Source of the DNA: Mangifera indica
Lineage: Eukaryota; Streptophyta; Magnoliopsida; Sapindales; Anacardiaceae
Reading direction: 5' to 3'
Assembly (NCBI RefSeq): GCF_011075055.1
Contig: NC_058148.1
Location: 1,693,322 to 1,757,321 of the forward strand
Length of the DNA: 64,000 bases
Shown here: positions 27,053 through 38,205 of the stretch, piece after piece
Position numbering within the stretch: position 1 is the first letter of the stretch
How the letters are laid out: every line of letters starts with the position of its first letter
Program-made: the position numbers and the translations under genes
The notes under the pieces: generated by a model
Told to the model about the DNA's origin: nothing
The model's input: the letters and a program-made list of their open reading frames with translations, nothing else
Database searches by the model: none

Positions 27053-28075
27053 ACACAAATGACTTATTCCCACCCAAGGTTTAATGAAAACCCAAGTGAC
27101 CCCTGCTAATTTTTGAAAACTTAAATACCTACTCATTCGTTAATTTTGACTGTTACAATCAAGACTAAAATTATTATTTAAACAAAAAAATTATTTCTTT
27201 TTTTCCTCTTAGTTTTAAAACCTAACTATTTTCTCCTAGTTTAATTTTAAAAAAATAATTTTTCACCTCCACCATAGATGTTTTCTGGGTTTTATATTTT
27301 AGATGGAACATTCATCCCCTCTAACTTTGAAACATTGTATTTACACCCCAAAAACTTCATTTCATCTTTTCAACGATCGTTCTCCCCGACGTTTCTCTTT
27401 GGCTACATCTTCTCCTAACCTAGTGGTTTTTCAATACGAAAACCACCAAAAATTTGACTAAAATAGTTGGATTTTTACGCACATATCCATGTGACAATCT
27501 GTCCGTCAATGGATGCATAGATCGGTTCGACAACGTAGTACAAATGTGGCTGACGTTCGTTTGATATTGTCCAACTGATCTATGCATCCACCGATACATG
27601 GATTCGTGTGATTTTTGCACAGATCTATGCACATAAATCCAACCATTTCAATCAAATTTTCGGTGGTTTCCTCATTAGGAAACCACTAGGGAGAGGGACG
27701 ATACTATTGGAGAGGAACATCAAGAAGATCCATTGTTGGAAAGATGAAATGAAGTTTTTGAGGTGTAAGTGCAATGTTTCAAAGTTTGAGAGGGGAGATT
27801 AATCATTCTAAAATATAAAACCCAAAAATCCATATATGGTGGAGGTGAAAGATTATTTTTTTTAAATTAAGCGAGGGGAAAATGATTAGTTTTTAAAACT
27901 AAGGGGGAAAAATCAAATGACTTTTTCTTTGTTTAAATAAAAATTTTAAATGATGATTTTGCCCCTAACTGTAGCAACCAAAACTAACGGATGAATGAGT
28001 ATTTAGATTTTCAAAAGTTAGCGGAAGTCACTTTAAGTTTCCACTATTCCTTGGGTGGGAATAAGTCTTTTGGGT
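27053..28075. mobile_element. Foldback Mutator-type element with 9-bp TSD
   Basis: The 1023-bp element is almost entirely one inverted repeat. The left arm 27053-27535 matches the reverse complement of 27585-28075, leaving a spacer of about 50 bp. Its ends carry GACTTATTCCCACCCAAGG. A perfect 9-bp duplication TAAAATAAA flanks it (27044-27052 and 28076-28084), which is the Mutator-superfamily signature. It encodes no transposase. Related ends occur at 36286/38719 and 47217/47976. Two open frames of 64-70 residues in the arms are mirror images of each other and are not evidence of a gene. Confidence 0.9.
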
Positions 28076-28500
28076 TAAAATAAATTTGTATTAATAACAC
28101 ACTATATTTTCCTTTTAGGGATATTAATTAAAATAGACACAAAAATTGTCGCTTAAACTTTTTTAGACAAACTTGTAATAAATTTACCTTTTTAAACAAA
28201 ATTATTTTTTATTCCATTAATACCCCTTTCTACTAATCACATTTTTTTCTCAACATGGTTTTTAGTCAACATCTATTTCTTCCAAAGCATGCTCTGCATC
28301 ATCACATTGATAATAAGTTTGTACCTTGTAAGTTTGGTAATTTATAAATCGAACATTTGTAAACTTATTCGGATTGTTGGTATGTATAAATCATAACAAA
28401 AAGATGAACATAAGTGCGAAGAGTGCGAATGTGAAAAGTGTGAAGAGTGCGAAAGTGCAAAAGTCCTTTAAGGCATTCAACTCGACTCTTGTATCCCAAA

Positions 28501-29491
28501 TAGACACGTCAATTGGGCCGGGTTAAATGGAGCCCGACACGAAGCACGAAAAAAAAGCATGACACGAGAAAGCCTAGTCTGGTACTGTAGCATGTCAGGC
28601 TAGGTCCATAGGCTTATTGGGTCGGGTCTCGGGCTTTAATATTAAGCTATGAGTTGGCCCCGCCCGTACCATTACTGTTTAAAAATATATTATTTTTTTA
28701 ATTTTTGTTGGCAGAAACTAGCAAGGCTTCTGCCTTGAGCCTTCTGCCACAAGGCAGAAGCCTTGTTAGGCAAAGGGAAGCAAGGCTTCTGCCTTGTAGC
28801 AGAAGCCTTGGCCTTCTTTTTTTTTTTTAATTTTTTAATTAATTTATTTATTTTATATAAACCCATTCAATTTTTCTTCATTTTCACTTTCATTTACAAA
28901 TCTCTCAATTTCAATTATTTCATTATATTTTCAATCTCATTTTCTCTCATCAATTATCTTTCAGAAAATATCTGAATTCATAAATAATTATTCTTTGTGT
29001 TTATACTTTTATTTTTATTTTTATTTTATCATTATAAAATATTACAAATGGATCAAGTATCAAATGAATTCAATCCATTTGAATATTATCATAATATATA
29101 TGTATTTATGTTTTATAATTTATACAATATGTAAATTAATTAATTTATACTATGTTATAATTTATAATATTTTTCATCATGTAACTACGGTATTCCTCCG
29201 TCATAAGTGAAAGATTATAAATAAAATATTTTGAATACTGTCCTCGGTTTTAATAATTGAAAAATAATTTATGTTTAAAAATTTCAAATAATTTTTTTAA
29301 AATATTTAAAGTCTGGCCCGGTCCAGTCCATTTAAGGCCCATTTTTATATAGGTCGGGTCTTAGATCTTTATATATTAATGGGCTGGGCTGGCCCAAAAG
29401 CCCATTACTGTTGGGGCTTTGGGCTCGATCCGACCCATTAGCTCGATAGGCCGAGCCTGAGCCAGCTCGGCTCGGCCCATCGACACCTCTA
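28501..29491 (+). mobile_element. hAT-type element nested in the MULE, 8-bp TSD
   Basis: The 991-bp insert has TIR-like ends TAGACACGTCAATTGGGCC (left) and the complement of GGCCCATCGACACCTCTA (right), matching the plant hAT style TAGxxxTGTCAA...GGCC. A perfect 8-bp duplication ATCCCAAA flanks it (28493-28500 and 29492-29499). Subterminal regions are rich in GGCCCG/CGGGCC motifs. A short open stretch after 29049 (MDQVSNEFNPFEYY) could be a transposase N-terminal relic, but no transposase domain is present. The strand follows that stretch and is uncertain. Confidence 0.88.
28722..28811. repeat. Cluster of inverted 16-mers forming hairpins
   Basis: CAAGGCTTCTGCCTTG occurs at 28722-28737 and 28781-28796, with its exact reverse complement at 28750-28765 and a partial fourth copy at 28797-28811. 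The 16-mer is also nearly self-complementary. Alternating orientation allows several stable hairpins within 90 bp. Confidence 0.92.
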
Positions 29492-29814
29492 ATCCCAAAC
29501 AAAATAATTTACATTTCCTATTCCTTATGCAACACATTTAGGACATTATGATGACTCACTTTATGCATTTCAAACATCGACAATTACTATTCAACAATGT
29601 TGTTTGAGGTAACTTTGATTCCTTGCCTTGTTCAGTTTGAAATGGGTTTTTTTTCCTCGATTTAGGGTATTTAGTTTGAAATTTGTTTTTTGGCCTCGTT
29701 TTTTATTGCGTTTGATTGTGATATTTGCAAATAGTCGATTTAGGTAGTATATTTCGGAGGTATATTTTGGCCAAATTTGATCATGTTGTGTTGTCGTTGA
29801 AGAAGAAGAAAGCT

Positions 29815-29960
29815 TCGCACTTCATACTCTTCGCACTTGAACTCACTCATGCACACTCCGTGCACTCGCACTCACTGCATGCACACGCACTCACTGCATG
29901 CACTCTTGCACTTACCGTATGCACTCTTCATACTCGTACACACTCGTCATGCACTTACTC
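29815..29960. repeat. GCACTC/GCACTT short-repeat array
   Basis: About 145 bp are dominated by GCACTC, GCACTT, GCATGC and CACTCACTG units in loose tandem order. The complementary motif (GAGTGCGAA repeated) sits at 28420-28465 inside the left TIR and again near 31780-31830 in the right TIR, so the array pairs with both ends. The coding potential of this segment is low-complexity only. Confidence 0.8.
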
Positions 29961-30164
29961 TTCACAGGATGGATTAATCATTTTTTTAGGTTTAAATGTT
30001 ACTGCAAATTTTTGTTTTCTTAGGATGGATTATTTTTTGGGGTTTAAATGGATTAACACCACAAATATTTGTTTTCTTAAGAAATTTCAGTTAATGATCA
30101 GCCTGGGAAAAGACGATATAATGATGCTTATAGTTTTATGGCTATATTAAAAGTTTGAACTTAC

Positions 30165-31490
30165 GTAAAAATAGTTAAACATATAAAGAGTAATCTTAAT
30201 TGTAGCTAGAAAGAAATGTTCAGAAAAGGAGTCTCTTAGGCACACCAAGCTTATGTATAAAAGATATCAATTTGATACCTATCCGCCTTATTCGTGATGA
30301 TGTCTTTCGGCCTATACACATGATCACCTGTAGTAAACAATGTCTATAATATTTTTTCAAGTGCCCTTTTATCTGCTTGTCTATAATGAAGTCTTATGAC
30401 ATCCCAAGGACAAGTGTGCATTCCTAACTTTCGCAACACAAAAATGTCACTGTTACTTAACTTTATCCCTTCTGTTTTCCATCTGCATTGTTGAAGCACA
30501 CATTTGATATATTTTTTTTTTCATTTAAACTTAAAACCTTGAATTGATAAGCATTTTTCAATACATCCCTATATAAAGCATCTATTAAAACTTGTTTACA
30601 AGCAAATTGATCTTTCACTTCGAATCTTTCGTGGTGTAACTGTGTGAATTTCAATTCCCTCATTTTCTACATCCTTATGAGGCTCTGGACCACAAAAAAT
30701 GGATTTGGAACCTACATATTAATAGGATTAGAATCGTTATGCGTTAGAGCAACGTGATCTGAACTTTCATGCGTTATCCCTGATGGACCAACCCCTACAT
30801 TATCACCAACATCATCTCCCCCTTTAGCACTACCAATATCATTATCACCATTATCATCACCATTGTCATCATTATCACTAACTTTATCATCAAAACCACC
30901 AAATGATCTTCTTCGTTGGAGTGGAAATCATCTATTGGTAAATCGTCCATTGATAACATCCTTCGAGTGTACCCCATAGCGGTTTTGGTCTTCTTTCACC
31001 ATGTGCCTAATTTTCAAATGAAAGATTCCAACCAGCACCAATATTAACATTGTCATGATGAAAGTTTATATTTATCCTACTATTTTCAGGCACACTTTCC
31101 GGTTGCATATATACGTTATCCAAAAAGTGAACTTCAATGGATAGATTTTGATGAACCTCTTGTTGAATCTCTTGTTTTGATGTTGGATATTGTTGTTCAT
31201 AATTGCTTCTGACTTCAATTTGGTGTGTCATCACTTCAAGAAATAAGGAAGACTTTTTGCATGACCTACATAGCTTTATCCTCATCTGAACATCATAGTC
31301 ATCTTTTAACAAATATTGCAAATCACTAAACTCCGTTAGGTTTGGTATATAAATTTTTACCTCATTATAACTTCAATCGATACCTAAATGAGAAGATACC
31401 GCTTTTACAAATCCATCATAATTGATTTTTTTATTGATTGAAACTAATATTTGAACTTCACCAATATATTTTAAAATTATTTTCACCTTT
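30165..31490 (-). pseudogene. MuDR-type transposase, N-terminal half, broken
   Basis: Minus-strand fragments in order give the N-terminal region (an IYIPNLTEF block followed by LQYLLKDDYDVQMRIKL, 31490-31007). An Asp/Asn/Gly-rich linker follows (30910-30800). Next is a DBD_Tnp_Mut-like domain (FEVKDQFACKQVLIDALYRD, 30640-30500). Last is the block before the catalytic domain (LGMHTCPWDVIRL and RPKDIITNKADRYQIDI, 30440-30210). These match plant MULE transposases in order. Several stop codons interrupt them, and the catalytic DDE domain and SWIM zinc finger are absent. It belongs to the 28.1-32.1 kb element and cannot be functional. Confidence 0.75.
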
Positions 31491-32152
31491 TTTAAACTAG
31501 TGCCCACCAAATCTAAGCATGAATATTAGCCCAACCATTTTTCTAATTAATGAATTCAAACAAGTGAAATGTGGTTACTCTAAAATCAATTAATTTTTGA
31601 ATCAAACAAGTAAAAATAAGTAAAGCAGTGTGGTTTGTTTATATTCAAGGGCAAAACTACAGTAAATATTTTCATCTGTTTCATCTACCTCCCGAGTTAC
31701 CCATCCAAAACATTAATTATAAGTGTTTTCATGCAATAGTTACATTCATTTTTTTAATGCATAATCACTTTTTGCGCCATTTCTTCCTCTCACACACTTT
31801 TCGCACCACACATACTCTTCACACTTATATTCATCTTTTCGTTATGATCTGCACATACCAACAATCACACCAAAAAAATCAATTTGTTTCCAAATAAGTT
31901 TACGAATGTTTGATTAATAAGTTACCAAAATTACAAGTTACAAACTTATTATTAATGTGATGATGTAGAGTATGCTTTGGAAGAAATAGATGTTGACAAA
32001 AAACCATACTGAGAAAAAAAGTAATTAGCAGACAGAGATACTAATGGAATAATAAATAATTTTGCTTAAAAAGGTAAATCCAATATAAGTTTGCCTAAAA
32101 AAGTTTAGGCGGTAATTTTTATGTTTATTTTAATTAATATTTCTTCCTTTTC

Positions 32153-32154
32153 TA

Positions 32155-32220
<66 letters not shown>
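32153..32220. repeat. (TA)n microsatellite
   Basis: A 68-bp run of TA units with three CATA interruptions, starting directly after the right target duplication of the MULE. Confidence 0.97.
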
Positions 32221-32329
32221 AACAATTAACCAAACTTTCATGTTGTGTAGTAGTTTTTCCTATTTCATACAAAAGGTAAGATTAAACCCTTTGTACAGAA
32301 CATTCAATTTTTTTTTTTTGTGTCATCTA

Positions 32330-33345
32330 TAATCATCAGTATCATATGATATATGATACGTATTATACAATATAATACAATAAAGATAAAAAATGAAATG
32401 CATTTTAAGGTGTATCAAAATTTGATACAATACGGTGTGTGTATCACAAAATTCAATACGTATCAGGCCTTATTAGTACAATTAATTATACGGACTGATA
32501 CATCTTTGTCTACTAAATTAGGCGTGTAATTAGGGTGGGTACAAATTGGATCAAACTCGAACACCCATTGACTCAAGTTTGACTCAAATATAACATAATT
32601 TGATTCAATTCAATTTGAATGGTTCAAATTTGTGTCTTGGTTCGGTTTGGATTTATAGTTCAAACTGATAGTTTGAATTTATGGTTTGGATTCATAAGTC
32701 ATTAACAAAACGATATTATTTTACTAAATAACAGACAAAATTGTTGATTCAAACTGAACTTAAACCAAACACCCCTAGCTTGAGTTCAACTTGGTTAAAA
32801 AAACAAACAAAATTTTTTTATTCGAATTTAGATGAAATTCAAATTAAACATATTTAAGTCAAATCAAACCCAGTTGAGCTGGCTTTCAAAACTGAGTTTA
32901 CCTAATTTAGAAGTAACTCAAAACTGGGTCACCCAATTGAATATATTTTCATTTGTAAAGCAAAAATGATTTTTTTTATTGTAATAAGGTATTTAATATA
33001 TAACTACATATTTCTATTTAATTTTATATTATATTACTTATCTTGTATGATGAAATTTAATTATAATTTTTAATTTTTTTTTTCACTAAGCTAGTAATAA
33101 TTTGATAAGATGAGTTTAGTTTTTCAATTATGTTTTAGAAGCATTGGTGATATTAAATTAAAATGGAAAGCAAAGTGAAAAATATAATAAACTTTAATTT
33201 AAATTTTACAAAATTTTAATAATTTATTATTATTTTATTTTAAAAAGTTATATCATACGATATGATAAGATAAATGATACACGATATAAAAAATTAAATT
33301 TTTGATATACGATATAATATACGATTTGATTACTATAATGTTGTT
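32330..33345. repeat. 'GATACG' repeat family, copy 1
   Basis: The ends (32335-32480 and 33235-33345) are rich in 'atgatacg', 'tacgatata' and 'gatacaat' units and match parts of 36965-37270. The right end 'gatttgattactataatgttg' corresponds to 'attcgactatcataatttgaa' there. The middle has sequence built from 'caaattcaaactgaa' units. No target duplication was resolved; the class is unknown. Confidence 0.45.
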
Positions 33346-34557
33346 GTTAACACTTAGAGATAAATAGGGTTAAACTACAAATCAAAGGGATTCTAGCAAT
33401 TAAACGAGAGTGTCAACAGGCATGCTAAGCCAAAATAGGCACGACCCACCGTGCCGTGGGCTATGTCGACCTAAAGCCTACAAAAAATGCAGGGCTAAGT
33501 GTGCTACGCTAACCCATGAAGTTTGAAGGCTTGGGGCATGCCTCGCCACATACGGGTGGTGCGTCCTTGGACTTTTTGGCGGGTGACGTAGCAAAAATTA
33601 AATTATATATATATATTTTTTTAAGTTTTGCGGGCCATGCTTGATCGACTTACAAACCTTTCGAGAGCCCTCCATGTTTATGAGTTATGCCATGGTTGAG
33701 CTCCGTCAAATAATGTGACTCATGCAAACACACTGCCATGTCTGGGGTGGACCATAGTTTACCCCGATCCAATTGTTAATCCTTGATTTTGGGGCAAAAT
33801 TGGTCCAATCCAAATTAAAAAATCGTGGTACCTACGTATAGGGTTGTTCAATTTTTTATTTATTTGGTAATTAGTTGTTCAAAATTATTTAGTGATCAAA
33901 CTTAATCAATATTCAAACTAAAAATCAAACTTAAAAATCAGTTATTTAAATAACTGATCCATACACTAATTCAAAAATATAAAAAAATTAGTTTTTTGAT
34001 ATGGGTATCAGTCTGTCTATCTATTAAAAAAATAGTTAATTGAATCAAACAGATTCTAAAAAATTGAATCAAAAAACTAATAATTTTGAAAAACATTGAA
34101 AAAAAATAAAGTAGATGTGACATTTTGAAATTCAATTTAAAAATAATTAACCAAAAATTCAATTTAATTAACTGATCATTTTAATTCAATTAACCTCTAA
34201 ATAATTTTGATTTCAGCCAATAATTTTCTCTCCATAAAAAATTATTTTAATTCAATATAAAATAAAAGCGGCCCAATTTGCTAGTTTTCACTTTTCAACA
34301 CCCCTACCTAAAAGTCAATAAAAATAAAACAAATTAATTTTATACATACAAATAATCATAATTTTATGAATGAACACTAAACAATAAGATATACTCTCAT
34401 AATTGAATGATATAGTGATATTTAATTATTTATATTAAAAAATGTACTTATTATTTGTTTGCGTAATTTTATTAAATAAAATAATTATCTCTCTTTGCAT
34501 CGCAGCATTAAGAACTACCAAATCATTCGGACTAACAATTTCTTTGTTACCTCTACC
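33346..34557. other. No gene seen; region upstream of the P450
   Basis: 33400-33790 is less AT-rich and contains 'gggccatgc' and 'ggcacgacccacc' motifs like those of hAT subterminal regions, but I could not find matching ends or a target duplication. 33800-34500 is very AT-rich and presumably holds the P450 promoter. No convincing TATA box was singled out. Confidence 0.45.
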
Positions 34558-36072
34558 ATGGAAACTTGGTTCATCGTCATCGTCTCCCTCTGCATAGCGG
34601 CTTCCCTCAAAGCCCTCTTTAACATTTTCAATCCAAACATCGGGCTGCCTCCAGGCCCCTTGTCTTTTACCATTATAGGCAACTTTCTACTGCACCGCAA
34701 ATCTCCATTGGAGCTTCACTATTTCGTCCAAACCCTTCTACCCAAATACGGTCCCATGATCACACTCAACATCTACTCTAATCCCACAATCTTCATCTCT
34801 GACCGAGGTCTAGCTCACCAGGCCTTGATCCAAACCGGCGCAGTTTTTGCTGATCGACCCTCTCCCTCTAACCTTAATAGAAATAGAACTACTCTGATTG
34901 GCCCCGCCGGTTATGGCCCTACCTGGCGTCTCTTGCGCCGCAATCTCACAGCAGAAATCCTCCACCATTCGCGTCTTTATTTGTACAGTAATGCGCGCAA
35001 GCAGGTGTTGCAAATCCTCCTGGATTGTTTCAACGCTAAATGTAAGTCTGGTGAGGATTTTCGCCTTATTGACCATTTCCAATCTGCTTTGTATTCGTTA
35101 GTGGTCTTAATGTGTTTTGGGGACAAGCTTGACCAGAAGAAGAGTAAAGAAATTGAGGATGTGCAGTGTCGCTTGATGCTGAGTTCAAGACGATTTAGTA
35201 AACTCAATTTTTGGCCAAGACTCACGAAGGTCCTGTTTCGCAAACAAAATGAAGAGTTCTTGCAAATTCGTCAGCAACAAGATGAAGTATTGATGCCGAT
35301 GATAGAAGAACGACAGAAGACTTTAAGAATGGCTAAACTGAATGTCAAAGAAGAAGTCAACGATGAGTGGTTCCGAGCATATGTTGATACATTGTTTGAC
35401 CTGCAACTCCCTGAGGAGAAGAGAAAGCTCACTAGGAAGGAAATCATGAGTTTGAGCTCCGAGTTTCTCCTTAATGGCGCCATTACAACGTCCACCACGC
35501 TTCAATGGACGATGGCAAATTTGGTTAAGTATCCTCATATTCAAGAAAAATTATTAACAGAGATTAAAGGGGTTGTCGGAGATGCGGCAACAGAGGTTCA
35601 AGAAGATGATCTGCTGAGGATGCCATATCTGAAAGCCGTAATTTTGGAAACTTTACGACTTCACCCACCTGTACCTTTTCTGGCGCCGCATGCTGTAACT
35701 GAAGATGTGGTTCTGAATGGATTTTTGGTCCCAAAGAAAGCCTCAATCTATTTCTTGGTGGCGGATATGGGATGGGATTCAAAGGTATGGGATGATTCGA
35801 TGACGTTTAAGCCTGAAAGATTCTTGAGTGGTGAAGAGTTTGACATAACAGGGAGCAGGGAAATAAAGATGATGCCATTTGGGGTGGGAAGGAGAATTTG
35901 TCCTGGGATTGGTTTGGCAATGCTTCATTTAGAATATTTTGTGGCGAATTTTATTTGGAACTTCGAATGGAAGACTGTGGATGGCGATATGGTTAGCCTG
36001 GAAGAAAAGCAAGAGATAGTAACGGTGATGAAAAATCCATTGCAGGTTCATCTAAATCCTAGACTGCCATAA
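34558..36072 (+). CDS. Cytochrome P450, CYP89A-like, single exon
   Basis: This is a 504-residue, ER-anchored, heme-thiolate monooxygenase that would take electrons from NADPH-P450 reductase. The first ATG of the long frame is at 34558; upstream in-frame codons lack an ATG. The N-terminus is a hydrophobic anchor (METWFIVIVSLCIAASL), followed by a proline-rich hinge LPPGP (residues 30-34). The K-helix ExxR is E364-R367, the PERF-type motif is F417KPERF422, and the heme loop PFGVGRRICPG has its cysteine ligand at 448. Length, absence of introns, and the C-terminal GIGLAMLHLEYFVAN block fit CYP89A. In the family, CYP89A9 oxidises chlorophyll catabolites; the substrate here is unknown. The I-helix reads LLNGAITTSTTLQW instead of the usual LNAGTDTTSTALQW, so the acidic residue is missing. 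The frame is otherwise intact, so it may be a divergent working enzyme or a very young pseudogene. Confidence 0.92.
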   Translation: METWFIVIVSLCIAASLKALFNIFNPNIGLPPGPLSFTIIGNFLLHRKSPLELHYFVQTLLPKYGPMITLNIYSNPTIFISDRGLAHQALIQTGAVFADRPSPSNLNRNRTTLIGPAGYGPTWRLLRRNLTAEILHHSRLYLYSNARKQVLQILLDCFNAKCKSGEDFRLIDHFQSALYSLVVLMCFGDKLDQKKSKEIEDVQCRLMLSSRRFSKLNFWPRLTKVLFRKQNEEFLQIRQQQDEVLMPMIEERQKTLRMAKLNVKEEVNDEWFRAYVDTLFDLQLPEEKRKLTRKEIMSLSSEFLLNGAITTSTTLQWTMANLVKYPHIQEKLLTEIKGVVGDAATEVQEDDLLRMPYLKAVILETLRLHPPVPFLAPHAVTEDVVLNGFLVPKKASIYFLVADMGWDSKVWDDSMTFKPERFLSGEEFDITGSREIKMMPFGVGRRICPGIGLAMLHLEYFVANFIWNFEWKTVDGDMVSLEEKQEIVTVMKNPLQVHLNPRLP

Positions 36073-36964
36073 TTTATATCATAATGTATTTGGGACTTAG
36101 TATGTTGTCTTGCTAAACTCCAAAATAATATTAGGCAAATCTGGTATAATTTATATCATAATGTATGCTGAGAAGGGAGGTGGAAGAGTGAAGATTTCCT
36201 TGTGATTTATAATAATATAAAACACAATAATTTTACAAGGATGTCTACAATGAGAAAAGGAGTTCCTTTCTCATTTTATTTAAGAGGCCAAAGCACTTAT
36301 TCCCACCCAAAGTTTGATGTATGGTCAAATATCTCACAGGACATCTAAAACAGGAGAAACATATAACTTTTTTAAACAAACATTTATGCTTCTAAAACCC
36401 ATACTATATAGACTAGACTAGAAGAAACTCGATGAAACTGCTATTGTTATTGGTATAGTCCTTGTTGTTGTTGTTGTTACTAAAACCGACACAATGAAAC
36501 CACTACCATCGTTGCTAGTGTTTTTGAAGTTATCGTAAGCTATTTAAAAAGCAAACGAAACACATTGAAAAGTTTTTCTACATTATCTGAGATATTGTCG
36601 TCATCTTAATCGTCATCATAAACCATTCAGTGATTGTTTCATAACTTTACAATTGAAAATTTTCAGAGCATGTTTCGCAAGATGATCGAAAGGAAAATGA
36701 AAATCCAAAAGACTTGATTTCGTTCTTTTAACTAACGTTTAAATTTTAGAATGTGTCGTTTCCTCATTCACTATCAAATAAATAAAAACTTTTTTATTTG
36801 TCTATATTAGGTGGTTTGATACAGTTTGATAGATTTTTCAAACCAAACTTTAAAAAAGAGTCTGAAATTTTTTCAAATTAAACAAAACCATTTTAGGTTT
36901 CAAACCAGTCCAAACCAAACTGAAAAAATATAGTTTGATCTAATTTGGATTACGGTTTGACTCA

Positions 36965-37270
36965 TAATTATCAATATCTTAAAATACACTATACGTATCG
37001 TATCCTACGATACGATATATATTACTGATACAAATTAATACATTTTTTTAGATAAAATAATAATGTATTAAAGGTGTATATGAAAATTTTCAAAATATTA
37101 AGGGTCTTGGTGATATGTTTCAAAATAATGACATGTCAATTATAATATTTTATTATTTTATTAATATTTTATTATTTTAATTTTTAAAAGGTGCATTATA
37201 TAATATGATGCATAATATGGTAAATTAGGTTTTTGATACATAATACGACACATAATTCGACTATCATAAT
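36965..37270. repeat. 'GATACG' repeat family, copy 2
   Basis: It contains 'cgtatcgtatcctacgatacgatata' palindromic units and an end block 'cataatacgacacataattcgactatcataat', both corresponding to sequence at 32335-32480 and 33235-33345. The longest uninterrupted palindromic core is about 20 bp. Confidence 0.5.
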
Positions 37271-37817
37271 TTGAATCTTTTAAAGTAATTCATTTCTAAA
37301 TATATATATCATTTAATAAAATCAGCTAAATTTTAATTTTTTAAAACATAATATACACGTATAAAATAAATATAATATATATGTAAAAAAATAACAAAAT
37401 AAATATTAAAAAAGAGTTGTACACCTAATTACTTATTAAAAAATTTTATCTAGTTATATATATTTATTTTAAAAAAATATAGTTTACAGTTTGGTTCATT
37501 TTAAAAATCGTCCAAACTGTAATTTGAATTGAAAAAAACGGTTTGAAAAATTCTAATCCAAACTAAATCATTTTAAAAATCAAATTGAATCAAATTATAA
37601 TTTTTAAATAGTTTGATTCGATTTTATAGTTTGAATGTACACTGTAGACCACATTTTTTCAAAATTCTGCATAAACTGACCCCAAAAACCTCCAAGTGTC
37701 TCAATTTTATTGGCTAAAGCATTTAAAATGGATCCACACCGTTGATTTTTGTCCAAAAATTTCTAGAATCTGAGATGTTTTGCTCATTAATACCGCTTGA
37801 CACGAACTACATATTAT

Positions 37818-38131
37818 TAGGGCTGGATTCGAATTGAGCCGAGCTCGGGCTTGACTCGGTTCATATATAGTTGAGCTCGAGTTCGAGCTTGAACTCGTCA
37901 AGCTTTTGAAAGTCAAACTCGAATTCGATTCGGCTCATTTTTCGTTATTAAAACGACGTCGTTTTAATACATATTGGTTAAAACGACATCATTTTATATC
38001 AAAATTTTTAATTAGAAAATCTGACGAGTAGCTTGAGCTTGACCAAACTTGGCTAGGACCGACTCATTTCGGGCTTGTCCGAGTCAAGCTCTAACTCTAG
38101 CTTCAGTTAGCTCGGTGTGAATCTAACCCTA
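37818..38131. mobile_element. hAT-type MITE 1, 8-bp TSD
   Basis: The 314-bp insert has ends TAGGGCTGGATTCG and the mirror of TAGGGTTAGATTCAC, with subterminal GAGCTCGAG/CCGAGC motifs. A perfect 8-bp duplication CATATTAT flanks it (37810-37817 and 38132-38139). It lies inside the 36286-38719 element, so it is younger than that element. It is non-coding. Confidence 0.92.
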
Positions 38132-38205
38132 CATATTATTCATTTGTTCTGCGCCACCGATATTTCAAAAACACAGTTGTTTTTTTGTTGTAAGACGTGC
38201 TCAAC

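Larger units (their letters stand above)
28118..32143 (-). mobile_element. MULE with long TIRs and broken transposase
   Basis: The ends 28118-28460 and about 31780-32143 are inverted copies of each other (roughly 350 bp, both with 'aattaaaata.aca.aaaaatt' at the tip and 'atgatg.agagtatgctttggaagaaatagatgttga' inside). The flanking 9-mers TTCCTTTTA (28109-28117) and TTCCTTTTC (32144-32152) match at 8 of 9 positions, as expected for an old Mutator target duplication. The interior carries a MuDR-type transposase fragment on the minus strand and a hAT insertion next to the left arm. Only 34 bp separate the left end from the right target duplication of the foldback element. Confidence 0.85.

Noticed and set aside
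29725..30150. 141-codon frame rich in His/Thr/Leu repeats
   Set aside because: It is the translation of the GCACTC short-repeat array inside a MULE; repetitive composition explains the open frame.
32535..32780. A hAT-type MITE starting TAGGGTGGG and ending CACCCCTA
   Set aside because: The 8-mers next to the two ends do not match and the ends align poorly, unlike the three confirmed hAT insertions.
33400..33790. Another hAT-like element with GGCC/ACGACCC motifs
   Set aside because: Composition is suggestive, but no paired ends or target duplication could be found.
34495..34557. Earlier start for the P450 at 34495
   Set aside because: The codon there is TTG and the extra residues lack the hydrophobic anchor; the ATG at 34558 gives the usual CYP89A N-terminus and length.
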